Under the pieces are notes generated by a model. It made no database searches, was not told the DNA's origin, and worked only from the letters and a program-made list of their open reading frames with translations. A program made the translations under genes and the position numbers. This document shows positions 14,453-21,995 of a stretch of DNA of 29,073 bases, one piece after another. Where the stretch lies: assembly GCA_050744165.1 (NCBI GenBank), contig JBOGGN010000024.1, positions 1-29,073 of the forward strand, read 5' to 3'. Positions within the stretch are counted from its first letter, which is position 1. Each line of letters starts with the position of its first letter. The stretch is from JBOGGN01 sp050744165 (lineage in GTDB: Bacteria; Actinomycetota; Acidimicrobiia; Acidimicrobiales; Palsa-688).

Positions 14453-14941
14453 ATGGGCCCCGAGGTAGCGTCACCCGCGGTGACCTCGATTCCGGTAGAG
14501 CACGAGATCGACGCCGGCGAGCACGGAGCAGGCGGGACCGGCGTGCAGGGAGAACCCTCGCCGTCCCCTGATCCGCCCGCGCCGCGGCGGCCGGTGCGCT
14601 CCCTCCTGATCTCGCTGGGCGCGCTGATCGCCGCCGTCGCGTTCGTCGTGTTCGGCGTGCTGCCGGAAGCCCACACGCCGGTGACGTACCGGTTCACCGT
14701 CCCCCTGGGCACGGCCCGGGCCTTGGCCGCCGGCGCCAACGTCAGCGTGTTTCCCGAGCGGCTCGTCATCAACAAAGGGGACATTATCGATCTGGTCAAT
14801 CGCGACGACCACGCCGATGAGGTCGGGCCGTTCTTCGTCGCCGCATTTGGCGAACTCCGGCAATCCGTCAACCAGGCGGGAACCTTCTCCGGCACCTGCA
14901 CACTGCATCGCAGCGGGAGGGTGGTCATCGTCGTTCGCTGA
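14453..14941 (+). CDS. Membrane-anchored cupredoxin-like protein
   Basis: The protein is 162 residues: an acidic/proline-rich cytoplasmic N-terminus, one membrane segment (about 49-70, LLISLGALIAAVAFVVFG) and an outer cupredoxin-like beta domain (about 76-162). Candidate copper ligands are H120 (RDDHADEVGPF), C149 and H152 (GTFSGTCTLHRSG). No axial Met is visible after H152, so a classic plastocyanin-type site is incomplete or uses another ligand. It is divergent from PCuAC (78 bp between starts) and lies upstream of SCO1, so a part in copper transfer or oxidase assembly is likely. ATG 14453 is used; GTG 14480 is an alternative that would shorten the N-terminus by nine residues. Confidence 0.72.
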   Translation: MGPEVASPAVTSIPVEHEIDAGEHGAGGTGVQGEPSPSPDPPAPRRPVRSLLISLGALIAAVAFVVFGVLPEAHTPVTYRFTVPLGTARALAAGANVSVFPERLVINKGDIIDLVNRDDHADEVGPFFVAAFGELRQSVNQAGTFSGTCTLHRSGRVVIVVR

Positions 14942-14998
14942 GCGGGCCCGCAAACGGGTCCGGAACTTCATGGGTCCGGGCGACGACAAAGAGCATCG

Positions 14999-15661
14999 AT
15001 GAGCAAACGCATGCAGACCACGCGCCGTAGTCGGCGCCAGCGGTCGGCCCTGGTGGTGCTGGCCGCCGTGCTTGGGCTCCTGGGATCTGCCTGTGGGGGC
15101 AACGGTGCGGCCAACGGCTTGGCCAACCCGATGGGCCTCAAAGGCGTCATTCGCCAGCCTCCCGTCGCCAAGCCCGATTTCACCCTGACCGACACCGAGA
15201 ACCAACCGTTCAACATCAAGACCGGAACCGCCGGGGACGTTTTGTTGCTGTACTTCGGCTACACCAACTGCCCCGACGACTGCCCCACCACCATGGCCCA
15301 TCTGGCGCTCAGTCTGAAGAAGGTGTCCCCCTCGGTGCGATCCCATGTCAAAGTGGTCTTCGTGACCACCGATCCCAACCGGGACAGCACCGCTGTCCTC
15401 CGTCACTGGCTGGACGACTACAACTCCTCGTTCATTGGACTCTGGGGAACCGTCCCGCAGATCGACGCCGCCGAGGCGAGCGTCGGGCTCCCGCCGGCCA
15501 TCGTGGTCGCAGAGGGAAACGGCCAATACACCGATGAGCACTCGACCATCGTGCTGGCCTTCACGACCGACAATGAGGCACACGCTGAGTACCCGGAGGG
15601 CTACGGAGTCACGACGTGGATTCATGACCTCCCCCGCCTGGTGAAGGGGATCAAGGCTTGA
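14999..15661 (+). CDS. SCO1/SenC copper chaperone lipoprotein (copy 1)
   Basis: The protein is 220 residues. A signal peptide with a lipobox (LLGSAC-GG) anchors it outside the membrane. The thioredoxin-like SCO fold begins at KPDFTLTDTENQPF; the copper-binding C-x3-C is C91-PDD-C95, and the third ligand is H181 (DEHSTIVLAF). SCO1 proteins deliver copper to, or reduce the disulfide of, the CuA site of cytochrome c oxidase. CPDDC differs from the common CPDVC by one acidic residue. The gene ends in a TTGA overlap with the TlpA-like gene, which points to coupled expression of the chaperone and its likely reductant. Confidence 0.93.
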   Translation: MSKRMQTTRRSRRQRSALVVLAAVLGLLGSACGGNGAANGLANPMGLKGVIRQPPVAKPDFTLTDTENQPFNIKTGTAGDVLLLYFGYTNCPDDCPTTMAHLALSLKKVSPSVRSHVKVVFVTTDPNRDSTAVLRHWLDDYNSSFIGLWGTVPQIDAAEASVGLPPAIVVAEGNGQYTDEHSTIVLAFTTDNEAHAEYPEGYGVTTWIHDLPRLVKGIKA

Positions 15662-16329
15662 GTGAACCATCGGACTCCGCCACTGGGCCGACCCCGGGGG
15701 GCAGGGGCGTGAGCGAAGGGGCCACGGAGGGTGGCGGTGAGGGCACAGCGGCGGGCGACGAGGCAACGCCCGCGGCAGGCGGTAGGGGACCCGGCGCCGG
15801 AAAGAAGCTGCGACGCACGATCTTGCTCGTCGGCGTGGCCGTGTTGCTGGTCGCGGTCGGAGTGGTGATCGTTGCCTCGCGTGGCCAGGGCGCCTCCACA
15901 ACCCTGCGAGACAACTTCGACCTGCCACAGCTCAGCGGGCCAGGCCGAGTGCGGCTGGCCGCCTACCGGGGACAACCCGTGGTCGTCACCCTGTTCGCCT
16001 CCTGGTGCGACAACTGCATCGAGGAGCTCCCGGCGTTCGCCACCGTCGCCCGGTCGCTGGGACCCCGAGTGGCCTTTATCGGGGTGAACTCCCTGGAAAC
16101 CGGGAACGGTCTGGCCATGGCGCAGCGCTTCAACCTGGCCGGCAGTGGCTTCGCCTTAGCCCGTGACGTAGGCCCCGGGCTGAGCAACTACCACGACGCC
16201 CTCGGGGCCCTGGGAATGCCTGCCACCGCGTTCTACAGCCGCCAAGGCCAGCTGCTGCACGTCGATCAGGGAGGAATGACCGCCCAAGCGTTGCAGGCGG
16301 CCATCCAGCACTACTTCGCCTTGACTTGA
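15658..16329 (+). CDS. TlpA/ResA-like membrane-anchored thiol-disulfide protein
   Basis: The protein is 223 residues from TTG 15658, which overlaps the SCO1 stop (TTGA); GTG 15706, behind a G-rich stretch, is a possible alternative. A Gly-rich acidic N-terminus precedes a membrane segment (about 54-73, ILLVGVAVLLVAVGVVIVAS). The thioredoxin fold has the active site ASWCDNCIEELPAF (C117, C120) and the cis-Pro loop at GMPATAFYSRQG. CDNC with a following EELP is typical of TlpA/ResA reductants, which keep SCO1, CuA or apocytochrome c thiols reduced outside the membrane. CcdA, encoded convergently 6 bp away, is the natural electron source. Confidence 0.9.
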   Translation: MSEPSDSATGPTPGGRGVSEGATEGGGEGTAAGDEATPAAGGRGPGAGKKLRRTILLVGVAVLLVAVGVVIVASRGQGASTTLRDNFDLPQLSGPGRVRLAAYRGQPVVVTLFASWCDNCIEELPAFATVARSLGPRVAFIGVNSLETGNGLAMAQRFNLAGSGFALARDVGPGLSNYHDALGALGMPATAFYSRQGQLLHVDQGGMTAQALQAAIQHYFALT

Positions 16330-16335
16330 GCTGGG

Positions 16336-17085
16336 TTACCCGAGCTTGACCAGCCGCCCCAACCCAATGTCCTGGAACAGGGCCTGGAGCTCGGTGGTGA
16401 CCCACGTCAGCCGGTTGAGGAGCAGGAGAACCCCAAAGAACCCGAGCAGGCATGCCGACACCAGTGTGACCTGGGTCGTGTGCCGCTTGACCCATGCCAA
16501 GGCGCCGCCCACCTGCCCGAGGGCCAGGCCGGTGACGAGGAAGGGCAACCCGAGGCCGACGGAGTAGGCCGCCAGCAGGGCCGCCGCCCGGCTGGCCTGC
16601 CCTGTTTCTCCGGCTACGGCCAGCACGGAGGCCAGCACGGGACCGATACATGGAGTCCAACCGAACCCGAACGCGACTCCCGTAATGGGTGCCGCCAGCG
16701 GCCCGAGGCGCGACGGACTCGGGTGGAATCGCATCTCCCGATACAGCCACGGCGCTTTCAGCACCAGCGAGCCCACCAGGAAACCGGCCATCGCCAGCAC
16801 CACGAGGCCTGACAGCCGAGTCAGCAGCACCTGGTTGCGGGTCAAGGCGCCGCCGAAGGCGCTGGCCCCGAGGCCGAGGGCGACGAACACCGAGCCGAAG
16901 CCGGCGACGAACAGACCCGTGTCCCGGACGATGCGCGCGGCATGGCCGCGGTCGCCCTCGCGGAGCTCGGCGACGTCCAAGCCGGTCACCATCGACAGAT
17001 AGGCGGGCACCATCGGCAGCACGCAAGGGCTCAGAAAAGACACCACGCCACCGCCGAAGGCGGCGACCAGGCCGACGTTGCTCAT
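16336..17085 (-). CDS. ccdA: CcdA-type cytochrome c biogenesis / thiol electron-transfer protein
   Basis: The protein is 249 residues with six hydrophobic segments, the CcdA size. The two redox cysteines sit in the expected proline-rich contexts: FLSPCVLPMVPAYLS (C21) and FGWTPCIGP (C146). CcdA carries electrons from cytoplasmic thioredoxin across the membrane to TlpA/ResA-type proteins. Start ATG 17085 follows GGAGAG by 6 nt. It is last in a minus-strand run: cyclophilin, cyclophilin, SCO1, ccdA, with 43 bp after SCO1. It converges on the TlpA-like gene. Confidence 0.92.
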   Translation of the reverse strand: MSNVGLVAAFGGGVVSFLSPCVLPMVPAYLSMVTGLDVAELREGDRGHAARIVRDTGLFVAGFGSVFVALGLGASAFGGALTRNQVLLTRLSGLVVLAMAGFLVGSLVLKAPWLYREMRFHPSPSRLGPLAAPITGVAFGFGWTPCIGPVLASVLAVAGETGQASRAAALLAAYSVGLGLPFLVTGLALGQVGGALAWVKRHTTQVTLVSACLLGFFGVLLLLNRLTWVTTELQALFQDIGLGRLVKLG

Positions 17086-17128
17086 GATCGACTCTCCGGG
17101 CGAGGGGACCGGCTGGGCTGACCGGGGA

Positions 17129-17803
17129 CTAGGTCCACTCCTTCACCAGACGCGGAAGGTCGTGGGTCCACACACTGGCGGTGATGCCGGAGGGATACAA
17201 CACGTGCGCCTGGTTGTCGGTCGTGAACGCCAGCACGTAGGCGAGATGGTCGACCGCGTAGTCGCCCTTGCTGCCGGCGATGGGCTCCACCGACGTCGGC
17301 GGCATCCCGATGGCCGCTTCGGCGGCGTCGATCTGCTGGGTGGTGCCGGTCAGCCCGACGAAGCTCCGGTTGAAGGCGTTCAGCCAGTCACGGATGACCG
17401 ATGGCGTGTCGCGTTGGGGATCGGTCGTCACGAAGACGACCTTGACGTGCGACCGCACCGACGCCGACACCTTGGACAGCCCGATCGCCATGTCCGCCAT
17501 TTGGGTCGGGCAGACGTCCGGGCAGTGGGTGTAGCCGAAGTAGAGCAACGTCACGTAGCCAGCCGTGCCGGACCGCAGGCTGAACGGCTGGCCCGCGGTG
17601 TCGGTGAGGGTGAAATCCGGCTTGGCCAGCAACGGGCTCTGAATGATCCCCTTGAGTCCCGGGGGGCTTTCCGACGCCGGGATCCCCGAGGAGGTGGAGG
17701 CGCTCGACGGCGAGTGGCTCACCAGCACGGCGGCGACCACCGCGACGACGGCGACGGCCGCCAGGATTGCCACGGCCCGCCACGACGTGAGCCACCTACG
17801 CAC
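17129..17803 (-). CDS. SCO1/SenC copper chaperone (copy 2)
   Basis: The protein is 224 residues with an N-terminal membrane anchor (about 10-29) rather than a lipobox. The SCO fold starts at KPDFTLTDTAGQPFSLR; the copper motif is C94-PDV-C98, the third ligand is in YAVDHLAYVLAF. It is a paralogue of copy 1: both share VRSHVKVVFVTTDP, QIDAAEA and LAFTTDN, and end in HDLPRLVK. GTG 17803 is chosen because AAGGAG lies about 9 nt upstream. It follows the second cyclophilin gene by 50 bp and precedes ccdA, so it is probably part of one operon for extracytoplasmic folding and copper insertion. Confidence 0.93.
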   Translation of the reverse strand: MRRWLTSWRAVAILAAVAVVAVVAAVLVSHSPSSASTSSGIPASESPPGLKGIIQSPLLAKPDFTLTDTAGQPFSLRSGTAGYVTLLYFGYTHCPDVCPTQMADMAIGLSKVSASVRSHVKVVFVTTDPQRDTPSVIRDWLNAFNRSFVGLTGTTQQIDAAEAAIGMPPTSVEPIAGSKGDYAVDHLAYVLAFTTDNQAHVLYPSGITASVWTHDLPRLVKEWT

Positions 17804-17853
17804 TGAAGTTCACTCCTTGGGAGTCGTCCGGTCGGCTGGCATGGTTCCCGAGG

Positions 17854-18408
17854 TCACTCGTTTTCGGTGATGGTCACCGACTCCATGTAGATCTTCTGCT
17901 TCGGGGTCCCGCCGCCAGTGCCGAGGGCGTCGATGGTTGCCACCACGTCGAGCCCCTTCACCACCTTCCCGAACAACGAGTAGTTCGGGGGTAGACGGAC
18001 CCCGGAGGGTCCCGAGATGATGAAGAACTGGCTGCCGTTGGTGTTGGGCCCGGAGTTGGCCATTGCCAGCGACCCGAGTTCGTAGCGGCCGGGTCGAGGC
18101 AGCTCGTCCTCGAAGCGGTAACCCGGCCCGCCCCGCCCGGTTCCCTCGGGGTCACCTCCTTGGATCACGAAGCCCGGGATGATGCGGTGGAAACCGACCC
18201 CGTCGAAGTAGTGGTAGCGAGCCAGGAACACGAAGCTGTTCACGGCCTTGGGCGCCGCCAGCGGGTCCAACGCGAGTTGCAGGGTGCCCTTGTTGGTCAC
18301 CATCTCGGCCGAGTACCGCTTCGCGGGGTCGATGCACAGAGGAGGTTGGCCGTCGAACTTCTGGCGCTTGGGGCTGGATCCGTCGGCCGCAGGGCATTCG
18401 GTGGGCAT
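17854..18408 (-). CDS. Cyclophilin-type peptidyl-prolyl isomerase, no anchor (copy 2)
   Basis: The protein is 184 residues. It holds a complete cyclophilin domain: FHRIIPGFVIQGGDPEGTG (catalytic Arg and Q-G-G-D), AMANSGPNTNGSQFFI and NYSLFGKVVKGLDVV. ATG 18408 is chosen because GAGGAAGAAG sits upstream of it; GTG 18438, which overlaps the stop of the previous gene, would add ten residues. Its sequence begins at the point that matches the mature domain of the neighbouring copy (CPAxDGSSP), without the membrane anchor, so it looks like a tandem duplicate that became cytoplasmic. It would speed cis-trans isomerisation of Xaa-Pro bonds. Confidence 0.92.
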   Translation of the reverse strand: MPTECPAADGSSPKRQKFDGQPPLCIDPAKRYSAEMVTNKGTLQLALDPLAAPKAVNSFVFLARYHYFDGVGFHRIIPGFVIQGGDPEGTGRGGPGYRFEDELPRPGRYELGSLAMANSGPNTNGSQFFIISGPSGVRLPPNYSLFGKVVKGLDVVATIDALGTGGGTPKQKIYMESVTITENE

Positions 18409-18434
18409 GGTGTTCTTCTTCCTCGGGAGTGAGA

Positions 18435-19289
18435 TCACGACGCCGTGATGGAAACAGAAGTGATCTTGTGGACCTTTGTGGGCGTCCCCGACGAGGACCC
18501 ATCGTTGTTGATGGTGGTAACCACGTCCATACCCGCCGACACCTGGCCGAACAGCGAGTAGTTGGGCTGCAGCTGGGACCCGCCGCTGCCGACGACGATG
18601 AAGAACTGGCTGCCGTTGGTGTTGGCGCCACTGTTGGCCATGGCCACGCTACCGGCGACGTATTGGCTCGCCGACTTCGGTAGCTCGTCGCCGAACGTGT
18701 AGCCCGGGCCGCCCGACCCCGTCCCTTCGGGGTCGCCGCCTTGGTCGACGAAACCCTGGATCACCCGGTGGAAGGCGGTGCCGTCGAAGAAGTGGTAGCC
18801 CGCGAGGAACACGAAGTTGTTAACAGTCTTCGGTGCGTCCTTGGCGTCCAGCATGATCGTGATGGTGCCGGCGTCGGTGACCATGGTGGCGGTGTAGGTC
18901 TTGCTGGCGTCGATGCACGTCGGCGGGGCGGCAGTGAACTTGGTGTAGTGAGGCGAACTGCCGTCAAGCGCGGGGCAGCCGACCCCGGCGGGGGCCGACA
19001 GCAAGGGGACGCTGACCGGGGGCACACTTGGGGTAGTCGTGGTGCTGGCGCCCGACGACGTCGTCGTGGCGCCGGACTTGGTCGTCGTCGAACTGTTGGT
19101 CGAGACCGAGAGCTTCTTGTTGCTCCCGGAGCTTCGGGTGAACAGGTAGAAAATGCCGAACAACACGACTACGGCGCCGATGCCGAGGAAGAAGTTGCGC
19201 TTCCGTTTGGCCTGCTGCTGGGCCACACGAAGCTCTTCCTGGCGGGCCATCCGACCCTGCCGCTGACGCTCCCGTTTCTCGCTGGGCAC
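18435..19289 (-). CDS. Membrane-anchored cyclophilin-type peptidyl-prolyl isomerase (copy 1)
   Basis: The protein is 284 residues from GTG 19289. The open frame extends to 19511, but the start is placed here because the conserved basic N-terminus (PSEKRERQRQGRMARQEEL) begins at this codon and the extra sequence would overlap the aspartate kinase promoter and start. After the charged helix comes a membrane segment (about 33-50, FFLGIGAVVVLFGIFYLF), a Ser/Thr-rich spacer and the cyclophilin domain with FHRVIQGFVDQGGDPEGTG, AMANSGANTNGSQFFIVVG and NYSLFGQVSAGMDVV. The domain therefore faces outside, and probably helps fold secreted or membrane proteins, possibly including the copper proteins encoded just downstream. 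Confidence 0.9.
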   Translation of the reverse strand: MPSEKRERQRQGRMARQEELRVAQQQAKRKRNFFLGIGAVVVLFGIFYLFTRSSGSNKKLSVSTNSSTTTKSGATTTSSGASTTTTPSVPPVSVPLLSAPAGVGCPALDGSSPHYTKFTAAPPTCIDASKTYTATMVTDAGTITIMLDAKDAPKTVNNFVFLAGYHFFDGTAFHRVIQGFVDQGGDPEGTGSGGPGYTFGDELPKSASQYVAGSVAMANSGANTNGSQFFIVVGSGGSQLQPNYSLFGQVSAGMDVVTTINNDGSSSGTPTKVHKITSVSITAS

Positions 19290-19446
19290 GAGGCGCAAAG
19301 CTACTCGGTGGCCGTCACCAGGAGAAAGGCAGGGGAAGGTACCGGCCCGGGTGGGGCCTCGGGGAGCGCGCCGGCAAGGCGGTAGCCGGGCGACGCCCCC
19401 CTTATCCGGCCGGAGAGCCGCGACCCCGCTGGTACCCTCGCCAGGC

Positions 19447-20676
19447 GTGGCCGCCAGCCCGCTGATCGTGCAGAAGTTCGGGGGGACGTCGGTCGCCGAC
19501 GCCGATCGCATTCGAGCGGTGGCGGACTACATCGCCAGGACCCGCCGCCGGGGGGTACGGGTGGTGGTCGTTGTCAGCGCCATGGGCAAGGAAACCGACG
19601 AGCTCCTCCGACTCGCCACCGAAGTCTCCGCCACCAGGCCCGGGCGTGAGATGGACATGCTGATCACCGCCGGCGAGCGCAAGGCCATGGCCCTCCTGTG
19701 CATGGCCCTACACGACCTCGGTGTGCCCGCCGACTCCTTCACCGGCAGCCAGGCGGGCCTCATCACCGACAGCGAGCACACCCGGGCCAAGGTGGTCGAG
19801 ATCCGTGCCGACCGAGTCAAAGCGGCCATCGAGGCCGGCCGAGTACCGGTAATTGGGGGCGCCCAGGGCGTCTCGGAGGTCGAGCACAACGTGACCTTCC
19901 TGGGCCGGGGCGGTAGCGACACCACCGCCGTCGCCTTGGCGATGGCACTCGGCGCCGAGGCGTGCGAGCTGTACACCGACGTGTCGGGCGTCTTTACCGC
20001 CGATCCCCGAGTGGTCGAGAGCGCCCGCCGCCTGCACCGCGTCTCCTTCGAGGAGATGCTTGAAATGTGCGCTGCCGGCTGCCCCAAGCCGGAGATGCGT
20101 TCGGTGGAGTTCGCCCGCAACCACGGGGTACGGCTCCACGTCCGGTCCAGCTTCACCTGGGAACCGGGCACCTGGATCGAGGAGGAGGACCCAAACATGG
20201 AGCAGGCCATCATCTCGGCGGTCACCTCGGACGCATCCGAGGCCAAGCTGACAGTGACCGGCGTACCCGACCGGCCCGGTGTGGCGGCCCGCCTGTTCCG
20301 ATCATTGGCGGACCGAATGGTCAACATCGACATGATCGAGCAGAACATTTCGCAGCACGGCACGACCGACATCTCCTTCACCGTCCCTCACCGGGACTTG
20401 GAGGCGGCGGTCGAGGTGTGCACATCCCTGCAGCCGGAGATCGGCGCCACCGGCGTCCTCGGCGACCGCGAGATTGCCACCGTCTCGCTGATCGGGGCGG
20501 GCATGAAGACCCATCCTGGTGTGTCGGCCACCATGTTCGAGACCCTGGCCAACGAGGGCATCAACATCGAAATGATCTCCACCTCCGCGATCCGCATCAC
20601 CTGCGTGGTCCGCCGGGCGCTGGTCGAGCAGGCCGTCGTCGCCCTCCACGACGCCTTCAAGCTGGAGGCCGACTGA
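19447..20676 (+). CDS. lysC: Aspartate kinase
   Basis: The protein is 409 residues from GTG 19447. Upstream frame has no family sequence, and LIVQKFGGTSVADADRI is the expected N-terminus (KFGGTSV phosphate loop). Other motifs are VSAMGKETDELLRLA, TAGERKAMALLCMAL, LGRGGSDTTAVALAMAL and CELYTDVSGVFTADPR. Two ACT domains follow: about 265-335 (KLTVTGVPDRPGVAARLF) and about 345-405 (VSLIGAGMKTHPGVSATMFE, NIEMISTSAIRITCVV). It makes aspartyl phosphate, the first step to Lys, Thr, Met and diaminopimelate, and the ACT pair is the site of amino-acid feedback. It overlaps asd by one base (TGATG), the classic lysC-asd operon of actinobacteria. Confidence 0.96.
   Translation: MAASPLIVQKFGGTSVADADRIRAVADYIARTRRRGVRVVVVVSAMGKETDELLRLATEVSATRPGREMDMLITAGERKAMALLCMALHDLGVPADSFTGSQAGLITDSEHTRAKVVEIRADRVKAAIEAGRVPVIGGAQGVSEVEHNVTFLGRGGSDTTAVALAMALGAEACELYTDVSGVFTADPRVVESARRLHRVSFEEMLEMCAAGCPKPEMRSVEFARNHGVRLHVRSSFTWEPGTWIEEEDPNMEQAIISAVTSDASEAKLTVTGVPDRPGVAARLFRSLADRMVNIDMIEQNISQHGTTDISFTVPHRDLEAAVEVCTSLQPEIGATGVLGDREIATVSLIGAGMKTHPGVSATMFETLANEGINIEMISTSAIRITCVVRRALVEQAVVALHDAFKLEAD
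20179..20199 (+). promoter_or_regulatory. Internal ribosome binding site and ATG for an aspartate kinase beta subunit
   Basis: GAGGAGGAGG lies about 8 nt before ATG 20197, inside the aspartate kinase gene and in its frame. Translation from here gives a 159-residue protein, MEQAIISAVTSDASEAKL onwards, made of the two ACT domains only. This is the same position as the beta-subunit start known in Corynebacterium glutamicum and related alpha2beta2 aspartate kinases. Confidence 0.7.
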
Positions 20677-21704
20677 TGGCTGTGACGGGCCTCACCGTCG
20701 GCGTCTACGGCGCCACCGGCCAGGTTGGCGGCGTCATGCGGGGAATCCTCCGGTCGCGGAGCTTCCCCTACGAGAAGCTTCGCTATTTCGCGTCATCCCG
20801 GTCGGCCGGGCGAGTGCTCGACGGCATCGAGGTCGAGGATGTGGCCACCGCCGACCATCACGGCGTCAATATTGCCCTCCTCTCGATGGGGGCCACCGCG
20901 TCGCGACAGTGGTCGCCGGTGATCGCTGCCGCCGGTGCGGTGGTGGTCGACAACTCCTCGGCGTGGCGGATGGATCCCGACGTGCCCTTGGTCGTTCCCG
21001 AAGTCAACGCCTCGGCCCTGGCGTCCATCTCGAAGGGCATCGTGGCCAATCCCAACTGCACCACCATGGTCTGCATGCCGCCGTTGGCACCGCTGCACCG
21101 GGAGGCAGGGCTGGTCCGGTTGGTGGCGTCTACCTACCAAGCGGTATCGGGTGCCGGGCTGGCCGGCGTGGCCGAACTCGAGTCCCAAGTGCGTGACGTG
21201 GGGGAAAAATCCTCGGCCCTCACCTTCGACGGCGCCGCGGTGGGATGCCCGCCAATATCGGTGTTCCCGGGCCCCATCGCGTTCAACGTGCTGTCCCTCG
21301 CCGGCTCCCTGGTCGACGACGAGACCAACGAGGAGCACAAGTTCCGCGACGAGAGCCGCAAGATCCTTGGGATCCCGGGGTTGGGCGTGTCATGCACCTG
21401 CGTCCGGGTGCCGGTGTACACCGGGCACTCCGTAGCGGTGAACGCCGAGTTCTCTTCGGCCCTGTCACCGGCACGGGCCCGCCAACTGCTGGCCCAAGCG
21501 CCGGGGGTGGCGGTCGTGGACATGCCCACCCCGCTTGACAGTGCCGGCCACGACGACTGCTTGGTCGGCCGCATCCGGACCGATCCCGGCGTTGCGGACG
21601 GCCGCGGCCTGGCGTTGTTCGTGTGTGGCGACAACCTCCGCAAGGGGGCGGCGCTCAACGCCCTGCAGATCGCCGAGTCACTGATCGGACAGGGCCTGCT
21701 CTAG
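20676..21704 (+). CDS. asd: Aspartate-semialdehyde dehydrogenase
   Basis: The protein is 342 residues. N-terminal NADP motif VGVYGATGQVGGVMRGIL, then VVVDNSSAWRMDPDVPLVVP and the catalytic Cys in GIVANPNCTTMVCMPPLAPL. STYQAVSGAG and the catalytic Arg/His in CVRVPVYTGHSVAVN complete the active site. The enzyme reduces aspartyl phosphate to aspartate semialdehyde. ATG 20676 overlaps the lysC stop by one base, so the pair is translationally coupled. A long inverted repeat follows the stop and may end the operon. Confidence 0.96.
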   Translation: MAVTGLTVGVYGATGQVGGVMRGILRSRSFPYEKLRYFASSRSAGRVLDGIEVEDVATADHHGVNIALLSMGATASRQWSPVIAAAGAVVVDNSSAWRMDPDVPLVVPEVNASALASISKGIVANPNCTTMVCMPPLAPLHREAGLVRLVASTYQAVSGAGLAGVAELESQVRDVGEKSSALTFDGAAVGCPPISVFPGPIAFNVLSLAGSLVDDETNEEHKFRDESRKILGIPGLGVSCTCVRVPVYTGHSVAVNAEFSSALSPARARQLLAQAPGVAVVDMPTPLDSAGHDDCLVGRIRTDPGVADGRGLALFVCGDNLRKGAALNALQIAESLIGQGLL

Positions 21705-21737
21705 CTCTAACCGGCCCGACGGGTACCTCTTGCTCTA

Positions 21738-21780
21738 ACCGGTCGGCATCCGGCGGCAACCTCTCGACCACCCGACCGGT
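21738..21780 (+). terminator. Inverted repeat after asd
   Basis: ACCGGTCGG (21738-21746) and CCGACCGGT (21772-21780) are perfect 9-bp arms with a 25-nt loop. An 11-bp direct repeat gctctaaccgg is also present at about 21713 and 21732. The long loop makes terminator function less sure. No gene is visible in 21705-21995. Confidence 0.4.
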
Positions 21781-21995
21781 CTCCTTCCACGAACCGGAGG
21801 CGGATCGGAGGGAGGCATTTTTCCCAAGTGGGTTTGGGGCGTCGGAATCAGTCTTGGGTAAATCTTTGGCTCTTGGCACCGCCGGCTGCGGATTTCCGTC
21901 GAAAGTGGCACAAGGTGTCACAGATGCACCCCAGTCTTTGCCCGCGGTCACCAGGTCTGTTCCAGGGGGCGCGACGTCGCGGCATTGGTAGAGGC

